From contig PHFE01000008.1 in the NCBI GenBank assembly GCA_002796755.1, forward strand, positions 1,765,742 through 1,829,741: a DNA stretch of 64,000 nucleotides, given 5' to 3'. The number at the start of each line of letters is the position of its first letter. Position 1 is the first letter of the stretch. The notes under the pieces were generated by a model. That model had not been told where the DNA came from and did not search any database. It saw only the letters and a list, made by a program, of their open reading frames with translations. The stretch comes from Paracorniculantispora psalliotae (Eukaryota > Ascomycota > Sordariomycetes > Hypocreales > Cordycipitaceae). Below are positions 22,979 through 33,280 of this stretch, piece by piece. The translations under genes were made by a program, and so were the position numbers.

Positions 22979-23694
22979 TCACCGCCACACGCCCGCCCGA
23001 CGCATCACCTCGTCAAACTCGTCCATCTTGACGCCGCGCGCTACGCCCGCGCCGCCATTCGCCTCCAGGATCATGTCCTTGAGCAGCTCCTCATCCACGT
23101 CCTCCTTGAGCACAGCCGCCACGCGCCTTAGGTGCGCCAGCGTAATCGGCCCGTCCTGGTGGTTCGTAAACAAGCCAAACGCCTCGCCCACCTCGGTCTG
23201 GTGCGCCGCGCTGCCGGCCTCGTGCGCCTGGCTGTGGAATTTCAGCGCGGCAATGGCGAAGAACGGCTCGTAGGTCGCGTACCCGTCGTCGTCGGGGTCG
23301 AGGATGGAGAGGAACTCTTTCAGCTCGGCGGGGGAGGAGGGCGGGATTCCGAGGGCGCTGTTGTTTTTTTCAAAACGTCAGTGTGAGACGGTGATGGATG
23401 GTGTTGGGGGACACGCACATCAGCGCGGATTTGACGTCGTCAATCGGCAGCACGCCATTCTTCTCTCCGTCCATGGGCTCCGCGAATAGGCTGTAGGCTT
23501 CTTTGATTTCGTTTTCCTCCTGCGCCGACACGTTGTGCTCCTTGGCGAGCTTCGACTGGCGCGGTGCTTTCGGCGCGGCGGCCGCGACCGCGGGCTTGCG
23601 CTTCGGGGGCTGCAGTCCGCGTTAGGAGAGGAATTCGTGACCTAAATCGACAATGCATGCAGCTGCACTGTCGAGGAAATCGGTGGCCTACCAT
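22979..23694 (-). CDS. EF-hand calcium-binding protein (calmodulin/centrin-like)
   Basis: Exons 23694-23692, 23609-23419 and 23357-22979 encode 190 aa. The first coding exon is just the ATG: the intron begins right after it (GTAGGC...CTAAC...CTGCAG) and exon 2 continues PPKRKPAV. No other ATG is available in frame before the splice. An N-terminal basic Ala/Pro/Lys tail (residues 2-25) precedes two EF-hand pairs. The one near-canonical Ca2+ loop is DPDDDGYATYEP. The others look degenerate (EPMDGEKNGVLP; TNHQDGPITLAH). The layout, helix-rich and ending EFDEVMRRAGVWR, is of the calmodulin/centrin superfamily. The partner and role cannot be inferred. Confidence 0.82.
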
Positions 23695-24544
23695 GTGTGC
23701 AATGTCAGAGAGCGTGGGTAGCTTTGCGACGACCGCGTTTCGGAGCAAGGCGTGCACTTCAACCAAGTCGGTGATGCAGTCGACTTTCACGGCCCGCCGA
23801 CAGTGTCAACACACAGTGCGTAGTCCACCCTCCTACGGTGCCGCTTCATCAGAACCCCACTACCACTGCTTTTTAGCGTTCAAATTTCTTTCCACAGTCT
23901 TTTCTACTCTTCTCTTCTTCCTCAAGCTTTTTTTCTGCTGCTTGAAGAACCCGCACTGCGCTTCGTATTACTCGACGAAACTGTTCACGAATTGGATTGA
24001 CGGCGTTACATCGCAAGTCTCTGATTGAAATATCTCGGAACCTATGTCGACAGGTTTGTTTTTCTGCGCGCGCGACCGACCCAACCCGAACCGTGACTTG
24101 CAACAATGCCATCCGAACGTGACTGCAAAACACGCTTCTAAAATTGCTAGAGCTTGCCGCCTATTTTCTTCACCAGGGCGAGCAAGTGTGGACAGTGAAG
24201 CAATAAGAAACAAAAGTCAAGCTCGTTTTCCTTCAAATTCGTCTTGATGCCAGCGAGTGGCCTGCGGCGCGTGTTCTGGCTCCGACCAGCCTTGCCTATC
24301 TGCTCCTGGAGACATTTTTCTGTGATATCAATCCTTCTTTCTTGCTGAATATTCTTGCATGTTTTTGTTGTAGTATTTCCCGCCTATGCCAGGGATAAAC
24401 CATAGATATTGCCTGGCCAGCATCCTCCATCTAAAAGACATCATGAGCAAAACTACATTTACTTCTACATTTTGGGCTCGGGTGGCCTAAAGTTCGCGTT
24501 AGATCTCCGAGTCTTGTTACTCTGAAGGGAGCATAATGTACTTC
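23695..24544. promoter_or_regulatory. EF-hand gene promoter and glyoxalase II 3' flank
   Basis: This 850-nt stretch lies between two minus-strand genes. The part upstream of the EF-hand start has long pyrimidine runs on the plus strand (23880-23945). No further gene is seen. Confidence 0.4.
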
Positions 24545-25758
24545 TCACTTGAAGCTGTTCTTCATCTCGCGCAGCTGCGCCATGACCTCGACAGGATCCG
24601 TGGCGCCAGTGGCCTTTTGCACGACGGGGTCATCTACGCGCATAAAGACATTGTGTTTCTGGACTGGTCAGCAGCTGCATTTCAAAGTATGCTTACAAGA
24701 AAAAGCCTCGTACCTTTTCATCGCCAATGGTGAATTTGCCAGTGGTGACTTGGTTGTTCTCGGCAAAGTCGTGCAGGGCCTTGACGGGCTCGCTCTGGAG
24801 CACAGAAATGGCAAATTGGACGTTGGCCTTGGTGTATTCATGTCCGGGCTGCACACAGACAGTTAGCTTGTGTCTGCTACCTTATTGGCGATGATGAGAA
24901 AAGACGTACATAGACAACAGTCTCGTCTGGCAGAGAAGCCAGGCGCTTGTTCAGGGCCTCGTGCATCTCGGCAGCATTACCCTCAAAGAAACGACCGCAT
25001 CCTTTCGATCCTGTTAGTCCATCTGCACTCATAAAAAGTCCAGTACAGTGTGCAGATGCTTACCGCTAATGAAGAGCGTGTCGCCGGTAAAGACGGCCTT
25101 GCCAGTGCTGTCCTCCATGTAGTAGCAGATGCTATCCTGGGTGTGGCAGGGTGTGTGCACCGCCTTGACGGAAATGTCGCCAATCTTGAAGACCTCCTCG
25201 TGCTTGGGCGTTTGCGTCACGCCTTCGCAGTCCTTGCCGCCAATGATGTTGAGCTTGGGGTTGCCAAGAGCCTCGAGCTGCGGGCGTCAGTGATGCTCAA
25301 TTAATTTTATGTTCTACACAGGGCTCACCAGCTTCTTGTTGCCGCCTGCATGATCCCAGTGGCTATACAACTGTCAGGTTATGATTCCGTTACATCCGCG
25401 ATGTGATAAACGTACTGGTGGGTGTTGACGATGCTCGTTAGGTTAATCTTGCCAGCGGCCGATGCGTCCTTGAGAACCGGCGCGACCCTGCAGCCGTCAG
25501 CTTCCTGTGCTTCTCACGTCCATATCACCATACGTACTCGGGAGGGTTAGCCGGGTCAATAATGACGGCATCTTTGGACTTGTCGTCGATAACGAGGTAG
25601 GCATAGTTGTTGCTGGTGCCCACCCCTGCAACGCGTTAGCACTTCATCCGCCAAGCTCATGCTTCTTCTTGCACGTCATCTCACCATCCCCTCACATCTC
25701 ACGCCGGACACTCTATTCCTCTCCAAGACTTACACATGGGGATCGATTGGATATGCAT
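24545..25758 (-). CDS. glo2: Hydroxyacylglutathione hydrolase (glyoxalase II)
   Basis: Hydrolyses S-lactoylglutathione to lactate and glutathione, the second step of methylglyoxal detoxification. Eight exons: 25758-25734, 25625-25538, 25487-25416, 25362-25329, 25277-25064, 25001-24910, 24848-24714 and 24658-24545, giving 257 aa. It is a metallo-beta-lactamase fold. The metal-binding motif THHHWDHAGG is assembled across a splice junction (exons 3 and 4). Further metal ligands are in HTPCHTQDS, FTGDTLFISGCGRFFEG and PGHEYTKAN. The start MHIQSIPMWVGTSNNYAYL is the expected cytosolic N-terminus with no targeting extension. Seven introns of 50-108 nt in a 774-nt coding sequence make this the second most heavily split gene here; exon 4 is only 34 nt. 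Confidence 0.95.
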
Positions 25759-26251
25759 GGCGCGCGAGACAGCAAGCTATCAACTCGTTAGCACTGGGAG
25801 CTTGGGTGGGGGCAACAATGGACGAGGGTTGTGAGGGGGGAGAAACGCTTACAGCTGCAGAAAAATATCCAATATTCTGTCGTAAGAGAGGTCTTCTCGG
25901 GATAAGCCTATTCATCAGTTTAGGACAGCTTCGTAAGACGTTGCTTATTTGCGGACCAAGCTATCGATGGAGAGCTGTCAGACAAGTTGGGCGGGGAGGT
26001 GAAGCTCGGTTGTCTTCCACAAATATGACGTCGATTTGTAAGCATCGATCTTGAACCGACCGTTGAACGCAATGCGATGCGCGTCACAATTCATCATGGC
26101 GCAGATACCAATTACGTTATTGTATGTAAATTTTTATTTCAGGCATGGTAGTATGTATATGCTGCCTCTTGGTGGCGGGTATATGGATTCTACGAGACAG
26201 AATAGCTTCGAGCTTGGGTATCTAAGAAGGAAAAAACGTACACGCGGTGCT
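25759..26251. promoter_or_regulatory. Glyoxalase II promoter / LAS1 3' flank
   Basis: This 493-nt stretch lies between two minus-strand genes. Nothing more specific is recognised. Confidence 0.4.
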
Positions 26252-27616
26252 TTATACAATACCAATTGGTTTTGGCTTCCAGGGACCTTGATATTTGGAC
26301 CAGCCAATAGCATCGTCGTCGGATTCTTCTTCGTCCCGGACACCGTCTGCTTCGAGCCTCGCCGGCTCTGGCTCCTGAGGAGCATCAGTTTCCGTGGCTG
26401 GTGCTTCCAGTTTAGCCTTGTCCACGGCGAGCAACTCTTGTTTGAGCTTCATGCACTTTAGGTAGACCTGGTTTCCCGGGAGCGTCGTCTGCAGGTCCTT
26501 GATGGTGGCCATGAGCGCATCCATCTCCCACTTGCTCAGCTCGCGTGATATCACCGTTTGCCTACGCTGCTCATCTTCCTCGCGCAGGTACTTGAGCACG
26601 GCGGCTTTACAAGGATCTTGCGCCGCCGCACCGTCGCCGCCTTGGTCGAGCTGCTTCCAGTAGTAGTCCCAGATCCAGTCGAGGGCCATGTGCGCCGCTG
26701 GCCGCAGCTTGGCGAGGGAGGGCAGCTGCTCATGCGTGGCCTGGTGGCGCAGCTCAACAAAGGTCGCGGGCAGACCAATCACCTTGGCGATGGAATACAT
26801 GCTCTGCTTGCGCAGCTTGTCCTGGTGGCCGTCGAGGAGGCCAGTGACGAATCTTGACAGAGCCCAAACGAGTTAGCATATTCTGGAGGCCTGCCGTGTA
26901 CGATGATTTCCGCCCCTGGTTTCTCTTGGCCAGTCTGCGACATGCTTTGGGGGCCATTTCAATGGTGTCTTTTCATCAATGCCGGGATCTGAGGCTCCAT
27001 TGGCTATGGGGCAGCAGGCATTGATTCAGACAACGATGCCTCGTTTCTTGCTTCCTTTTCGTGCATCCCCTGACGGCCCCATCGGCGTAGGCCATTCGGG
27101 GGTGGTTTACCGAAATTAGGCGTAGTAGTTTTCTCGTACTGGTCCACGCTAGAACGAAGAAAAAAAGCATGGCATGGTTTTGGGCAAAACGGGCAAGGCT
27201 AGGAGATGGGACAAAAAAAGAGGAGCAAGCAGGGAAGAAGAGAGGAAGAAAGAGAAGAAAAAAACTCACCGACTAAAGGCCGCCGAATAAGCAGCTCGGA
27301 CCGCATAGGTGGAAGAGCCAGCGCTCTGGGTAGCGGCAATCTCATCGCTCAGGACGGCGGCGAAGAGCAGGGCGGTCGACTCCACCATGTGCGGGCAGCT
27401 GCCTCGCTGCACCCACATGGAGATGCGGGCGACGGCGAGGTTCTGGCGAGCGCGACGGGCCTCATGGTCCGGGTTGTGGGCGCTTTGCTTGGGGGCGACG
27501 GGAGCGACGGCAGCGCTGGTGGTGGTGGTGTTTGTCCGTCTTTCGGCGTAGAGCTGATTGCGGACGAGGAGCAGCTCGTCGCGGTCGCGCCACGGAGTAA
27601 AGATGTACTGAACCAT
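26252..27616 (-). CDS. las1: Pre-rRNA processing endoribonuclease LAS1
   Basis: LAS1, with the kinase GRC3, cuts the ITS2 spacer in 27S pre-rRNA in the nucleus during 60S subunit assembly. Exons 27616-27270 and 26852-26252 encode 315 aa. The HEPN nuclease fold covers about residues 1-200: it opens with FTPWRDRDELLLVRNQLY, has RGSCPHMVESTALLFAA, and carries the catalytic R-X4-H motif R151-H-Q-A-T-H156. The C-terminus is a charged linker and the conserved tail GWSKYQGPWKPKPIG. The 417-nt intron is the longest in the window; just inside its donor the transcript is almost purely pyrimidine for about 60 nt. ATG 27616 is the first that gives the conserved N-terminus, although the frame stays open upstream. 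Confidence 0.92.
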
Positions 27617-30600
27617 CTTGGCTAGCGGGCCGATGCAAGAAGCAGTTTGGTAATTGGGATGGATATGCGGTGCTACCTCGCTATCGTTTGAGACGGCATA
27701 GCAAGGGCTTGGTGTTTGGTGGGTGTGGATTCGTGAATCTTGGGCGAGAAGAATTGGAAGAATTAAACGATGACAATGCAAAGCTCCTGATGTGGATGGT
27801 TTGGTGGCTGGAGATGGCGGCGAACAGGGATCTGGAATGGGTTGTATTGAGTTTTCGACGTGGTGTGGTTTTTGATGGAGGGGTGAAGAGAAATGAAGGA
27901 GATGGAAAATTTCACTAACACCGTTTGGTGGTGGTGCGTGGTGGAGTGGCTGAAGCATGCGGCCACAGTGGCGCAGTGTCAGTTCTGTCGGCCTTGGTAC
28001 GAACCTTGCTTGTGAACGAGCCACGCAACCATCCTCCAGCAACAGCAACAGCAGCATGGTAATTGATTAGCGGCAACTGCAACGAGTTTCTTAGCGCCTG
28101 CAATGGCGCAATAGCGCCCGCGTGGGTGTGTGGTTCCAGGCACGCTGGCCCTTGATGTGTGTGTGCCCAGCCTGGTGGAGCGCCACCGTTGAATGGATTT
28201 TTCTGCAGCGACAATTTGTTCCTCCAATATCTGCTTCCCTCTATTATTGGCGGTGTGCGTTGTGTCCTGATACAAATAAACCAATATCAAAACACTCCTA
28301 TACCGACCGGGGTTCGGCTGTTCATAACGTGGCTTGCAGCCAACTGCAACTGCAACTGCAACGCTGCACGTGCTGCCAGAAAGACACATGCAGCAGACAA
28401 ATACAATTGAAACCATGTGCCAATTTTACTTGTCAAAGTATCTGTTACTAAAAAGGTTCGAAGGTGAACATGTCAGGGAACTCTGCTGCCGGGACGGTCA
28501 CAGTCCGACGGCCCTTTTTTCACTTGATTATGCTCCAAGCATTGTCGCTGTTGCTTCTCCACCTCCTCCAGCCCGTCATCATCCTCGTTCGTCTCTCTTC
28601 GTCTTAGCTAGGTAGTGTCCCGTAAATTGTACTCCAAAAATGAGGCTGTCCCTCTCCTCTGCAACTTGCCGGAGAAAGTCGACCCCCCCCGGGTGTGATG
28701 AAGTTACCTGCCCCTCTTGTCAAGCCATGTGGAAAAGCCCCGTTTCTAATTGCAAACTGGGCACCTGGGAAAATCAATCTTGGCTAACTTTCCGTCTTGG
28801 ACTCCATCGTCCGCAGCGCCCCTCAGGTGAGGCGAACAGGCCATCACGTACCACCCTTTCGGGGTGAGCGCGCCCCGTTCAAAAATTGAAAAGAAAGAGG
28901 TAGAGAAAAAATCTTGCAGCATTAGTCTAGATGGAGAAGGATAACTTCATCACTAAGTTGGTGGGGGCCGGCCCTTGTCAACGGACAGAAAAGCCAAGAA
29001 AAAAGGATAAACTGCCACTTGCCGAGGACACAATGACGATGGCGCTCCTTTGCGTCCATTGTTTTTCCTTACTCGTAACTGAACCAAAAGAGCTTATCCA
29101 GCAGAAAAGCCCAACAGAAAAGGACCGCGGTTTCTATACCCACCCCTTGTTAATGCCGGCACCCGCCTTATCCGCTTCTTCCGGCACCATTCTAGAAAGC
29201 CAAGTTTTTTTTTTCTCTTTGTTTCTTCTTTGCTAGTACGTATTCATTAATCTGCTCGCTGCCCAGAATAATGAATGGGGTGGCTGGCTCGCGTGCAGTG
29301 CAGCCTCTCTGTCGGTACGGGAGTAGTGACGACGCTTACTCGTGCACATCGCTCCCCAGAAAAAAAAATAGTAATCTTAACCAACTCTGGCAGGTCGACG
29401 GCAGAAAAAAGCCCGCTTCCAAGCTGCAAAGCCTCGCCCATCAAAAGGCGAAACCTAACTATGAGCGGACCGTGGCGTTGGACTTGGGGGCTCGCCTACT
29501 GTAGCATCGTCTGATGATGACTCTTTTCTGCAATTTTTGCACAGGGACTCGCCGCGACGGGTATTGACCGAGACTTGTATACCGCATGTATTTTTTTTTT
29601 TCTCCAATAGCCCGACTCGTTAGTGATGACTGGATATAAGACCGTTGTCTCGTGTACTGCGGCATATTCCGCGCATACATATTTGCAGCCACGCGTGCTC
29701 TGCCAACAAGGATGAGCGTTCTTTTCTCCTCAATCCGGCAATGTATCCAGCACCGTTATCGCAAGCACACACACACACATCTGCGCTGACCCTGGATGCA
29801 TGCGTCCCGCCACACCAAAAACGCAGGTTGCGTTTTGCTGGGCACCTACTCATACTGAGTCGGCCGCACCGCACACAGCCAATTGTGGCTTGCGCTTCTT
29901 GGCCGTTCCATCACCACCATCATCTGCGTTTTGCGGGGATGGGGGGGTACGTGCGCCTTTTTTGAGCATTTTATTGTTCATCTTCTTTTTTTTTTGCAGC
30001 GTAGGTAGGTGGAGGGAGGGCGGACGGACGGACGGCATGTCACTCCCAGCTGTAAAAATAGGTTTAAGTCGGGTTGCGGTCAATCACAAGCTTTTTCAGC
30101 AGGTTCATAAAAGAAAGATCAACGCTCAAAGGAAGAGAAAAAACCGGGTGTGCCATGATTCCATTCCTTGACGACGGGCAGCCAAAAGTAAATCTTTCTG
30201 TGCGGCGCGCGGAAGCAAGACTGTGTAATGTAATCAAATCAGCCTTTTCATCACTAATAAACAGCCGAGTGAAACAGTTTCAATATGCCACTATTCACTG
30301 CTGCTCATTTCTCCTTCGCCGCGGTACAATGCAGATTTCACAAAAAGGAAAACCTGCAACGCCGTGCCCCTGCTCATCAATATCCAAGTTTGTGCCAGTG
30401 TTCCCTTGTCACAGGGCTGGTTTGAGGAGACGTGACTGGGGGTGTGCACAGATTCCTCCTTCCATTCAGCCACATATACCTATATATGGATACGCAATCA
30501 AAAGCCGGTAACCGGGAATTTTTCAAGTTAATTACTATAACCTGCATACATATGTATATGTATAAGAGTCGTATAGAATCAGGCACCATGTTGACAGTCA

Positions 30601-31575
30601 GGTGAGCGAAAAGAGAGACAACGGCAAAGACACGGCAAAGAAAGAAAGATAAACCAAGCGTCATCAGTGCTTTTTTTATTGGCTGATGACTGCCCACCTC
30701 GCCGCCTGTCGCCGCCGCCGCCGCCGCCGTCGCCCCTCCGTTGAATTTGAACCCCGGCCGAGCCAATTGTGGGGGAAAGGAAAAGGGCCTTGTCTTCTTC
30801 TTTCTTACCCACGGAAACCCTTGCAAAAGAAGCCACAGAAGACGCTTTCCTTTTGCAAAAGGATAGAAAAGTTATTTAGCGAGTGGAACCGAGACGGAAA
30901 AACATTGCACGGTTCGTGTCTCTTTCTTTCATTCAAACATCCCGCGTTCTGCCGTTCCGACGACATGTGTCTGTGTGTCCGTGAAAAAGAAGCGGGGGGC
31001 GTGCAAAAGGGGGCGTGTAGAACTGGGCGTTCAAATCAAAATGTCTTACCCACACGCCCCCCTCGTCTGCCGTCCTTTCCTCATTATCGGATGTACCAAG
31101 AAACTCTGTTTATTATGTGTAGGTAGAAAGTCACCCCCAATCAATGCAGAAAACCGCGACGGCTCTTTCCGGCCAGTTGGCCACCCCGTCAACTAGCCTG
31201 TGTGAATCGCGGGCAGAAAAACCCGTGGCCTTGTACAAGTGAGAGTGGAAGTGAGCAAGGTAAAAACTCCAGGCTGTGTTGCCTATTCTTCAGAATTGTG
31301 GTATCTGGGGATGTCCTAATAAAGCAATACAAAAAATCCGGTACAAATAATCTGAGGCACGTGCTTCGGCCATCAGTACATAAAAACTCCGTCCATAATC
31401 CCAATGTTGTGTGCTATGCATGTATCCCATATGCCCTCTATGCTGTATTGTGTGCCCATGCTGTGTCCCAGAAACAGAAAAAAAAACGCTTGGTATCCCA
31501 AAATTAAGTGTCCCAAAAGTGGTATGCGTGTAATATAAAAACAGGTGAGAATCGAAAGAATCGAAAGTTGGCGTC
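27617..31575. other. 4.0 kb gene-poor region upstream of LAS1
   Basis: No convincing gene in either strand. It contains homopolymer and simple repeats (C-run near 28685, A/T runs near 29200, 29590 and 29985, a GCC repeat at 30711-30729) and many short frames without family resemblance. It holds the LAS1 promoter and the 3' flank of the next minus-strand gene. Confidence 0.45.
30711..30729. repeat. GCC trinucleotide repeat
   Basis: About six consecutive GCC units followed by imperfect ones. Not inside a gene I can support. Confidence 0.85.
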
Positions 31576-32628
31576 TTAAGCAGAGCCGGCTGCTTCCTCT
31601 TCGCCCTCGGCATCCTGGCCGTCGTCGTCCTCGTCGTCCTCGTCGTCAGACTTGGGCGGCTCCCACGTCTCCTCAAGCTTCAGGCCCTTGCCGACGGGCT
31701 CAGCCGGGCGAAAGGTCGAGCCCAGAAGAGACGTCACAGTCGAGCGGTAGTTGTTGAGCTGAGGATCCGCGTCGTGCTTGTCTGGGGTGTCGTACAGGCC
31801 CATGCCCACCAGAATTTCGCCTTCCTCCTCAGCAGGCTCCTGAAGAGGAACTTGCTGCTGCTGAGGTGCTTGGAGAAAGGTCTCGGGGGTAGGCGGTGAG
31901 GTCTTGTTGAAGCCGTGCATGATAAAGTTGTTCCAGTCAAGGTTGTTGCTGCCCTGCATCTGACTGCGGTCCATGCTGGGTGGCAGCGGAGGGAACATTT
32001 GTCCCTCCTCGGTAGGCGTGTAGATGGCACCAGGCTTCTGTGTAGCCTCCCAGTTTTGGGCGTCAAAGTACTGGTCGTTTTCCAGAGGAGGAAACGAGGC
32101 GGGAAGCGGCGAAAAGGTAGAAGCGGGAGACGTGTTTGTCGAGTACGACTCGACCATGGGAGAGTATTGAGGGCCAGTGCCGAAGTACATGTCTTGATAG
32201 TCGGCATACATGTTTGGTGTGGACAGAGGATTTGTGTTGGGGGTGTGTTGAAAGTTGGCCTGAGGTGCCATGAGGTGTGAAGAAGGGTGCCAGCTCAGTG
32301 GTCGGCCTTGGCTGGGCATGGGAGCTCCCATGTTCTGGGCAGTGCTGAGATAGTCGAGGAATTGCTGCTGCCGGCGGACATTGTTGCCATTGCTGCTGTC
32401 ATTCATCATGGTTCTCCTTCTGGCGGCCATGACGGCGGATCTGGGGCTGTTGTTGGCGGAGACGGGCTTCGAGACTCGCATGGCAGAGCCGGCTCGTTGT
32501 TGTCCTGCGGACCCTCGCGAAAGTCGGCGTCCAGCTGCTTGAGGCATGTAGAAATCGTCGTAGTACATTTGTTGGGGGTAGCCTGCAGTATTTTGCGTGG
32601 GCATCCCATAGGCAGGCTGCTGCATCAT
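31576..32628 (-). CDS. Acidic, low-complexity protein of unknown function with conserved C-terminus
   Basis: A single-exon frame giving 350 aa from MMQQPAYGMP. The N-terminal half is Gln/Ser/Tyr/Pro-rich and disordered in appearance, with a basic patch (VMAARRRTMM) and polar repeats. The C-terminal third holds the part I believe is conserved in filamentous fungi: ILVGMGLYDTPDK, then SLLGS, then GKGLKLEETWEPPKSD, before a strongly acidic tail (DDEDDEDDDGQDAEGEEE). The composition suggests a nuclear regulator or scaffold, but no DNA-binding domain is seen and no function can be given. The frame is open upstream to 32841, but those residues look like untranslated leader. The gene sits alone between 4.0 kb and 12.8 kb of gene-free DNA, which may point to complex regulation. 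Confidence 0.78.
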   Translation of the reverse strand: MMQQPAYGMPTQNTAGYPQQMYYDDFYMPQAAGRRLSRGSAGQQRAGSAMRVSKPVSANNSPRSAVMAARRRTMMNDSSNGNNVRRQQQFLDYLSTAQNMGAPMPSQGRPLSWHPSSHLMAPQANFQHTPNTNPLSTPNMYADYQDMYFGTGPQYSPMVESYSTNTSPASTFSPLPASFPPLENDQYFDAQNWEATQKPGAIYTPTEEGQMFPPLPPSMDRSQMQGSNNLDWNNFIMHGFNKTSPPTPETFLQAPQQQQVPLQEPAEEEGEILVGMGLYDTPDKHDADPQLNNYRSTVTSLLGSTFRPAEPVGKGLKLEETWEPPKSDDEDDEDDDGQDAEGEEEAAGSA

Positions 32629-33252
32629 CTTGGTCGTCTCAGTGTTGCTGATATATGGTGGTTGTTCGTGGTTGGTGGTGGGGTGTGCGTAGAAGGCTGT
32701 TGTTCGCTGTGTGGGAGAGAGCCGCTTCAAATACTCGAGGCAAGGCGTTCTCGGTCGTTTGCGAGTGCGTATGTTAAGGAACGACGTGTGTGTTGTTGAA
32801 TGAGAAAAGATTATGGTCGATGTGAGGAATAAAAGAACCAAGGCAGAGGTGGAATGGATCCAGCGTGGATTAAGTATGGTTGCAAGTTCATGGCAACGAC
32901 AAGGAGCAACATAGGGCGAAATCGAAAGGGGCGTTTATTAGTTCCATGGGGAGTGTCGTACGGGACCACAGGCAGGGGCGGGAGTTGGGTCATGGTGTTC
33001 AAACAGGAAAGAGGTAGATCAAAGCCCGGCGGCGGTAGGTAACTGGTAGTCTGGATAGAATGGTTAGGTTGAACTAGTGCAACGCCAGATCCAATTTCAA
33101 GACATGCAAAACGCACACCCCCTTTAGGGCCTTCTGGATCTTGAGGTGGGCCAACGAGAAAGCAGCCCAACCAGCCTTTTGCAACCACACAACAGGGGTC
33201 TGGTCTCTCGTTTTTGGTTTGTCGGGCTAGATGGCTTGACACCGCCGCAGCA

Positions 33253-33280
33253 TGCACACACGCACACACACACACACCAC
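33253..33280. repeat. CA microsatellite
   Basis: Interrupted CACACA tract inside the long gene-free interval. Confidence 0.85.
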
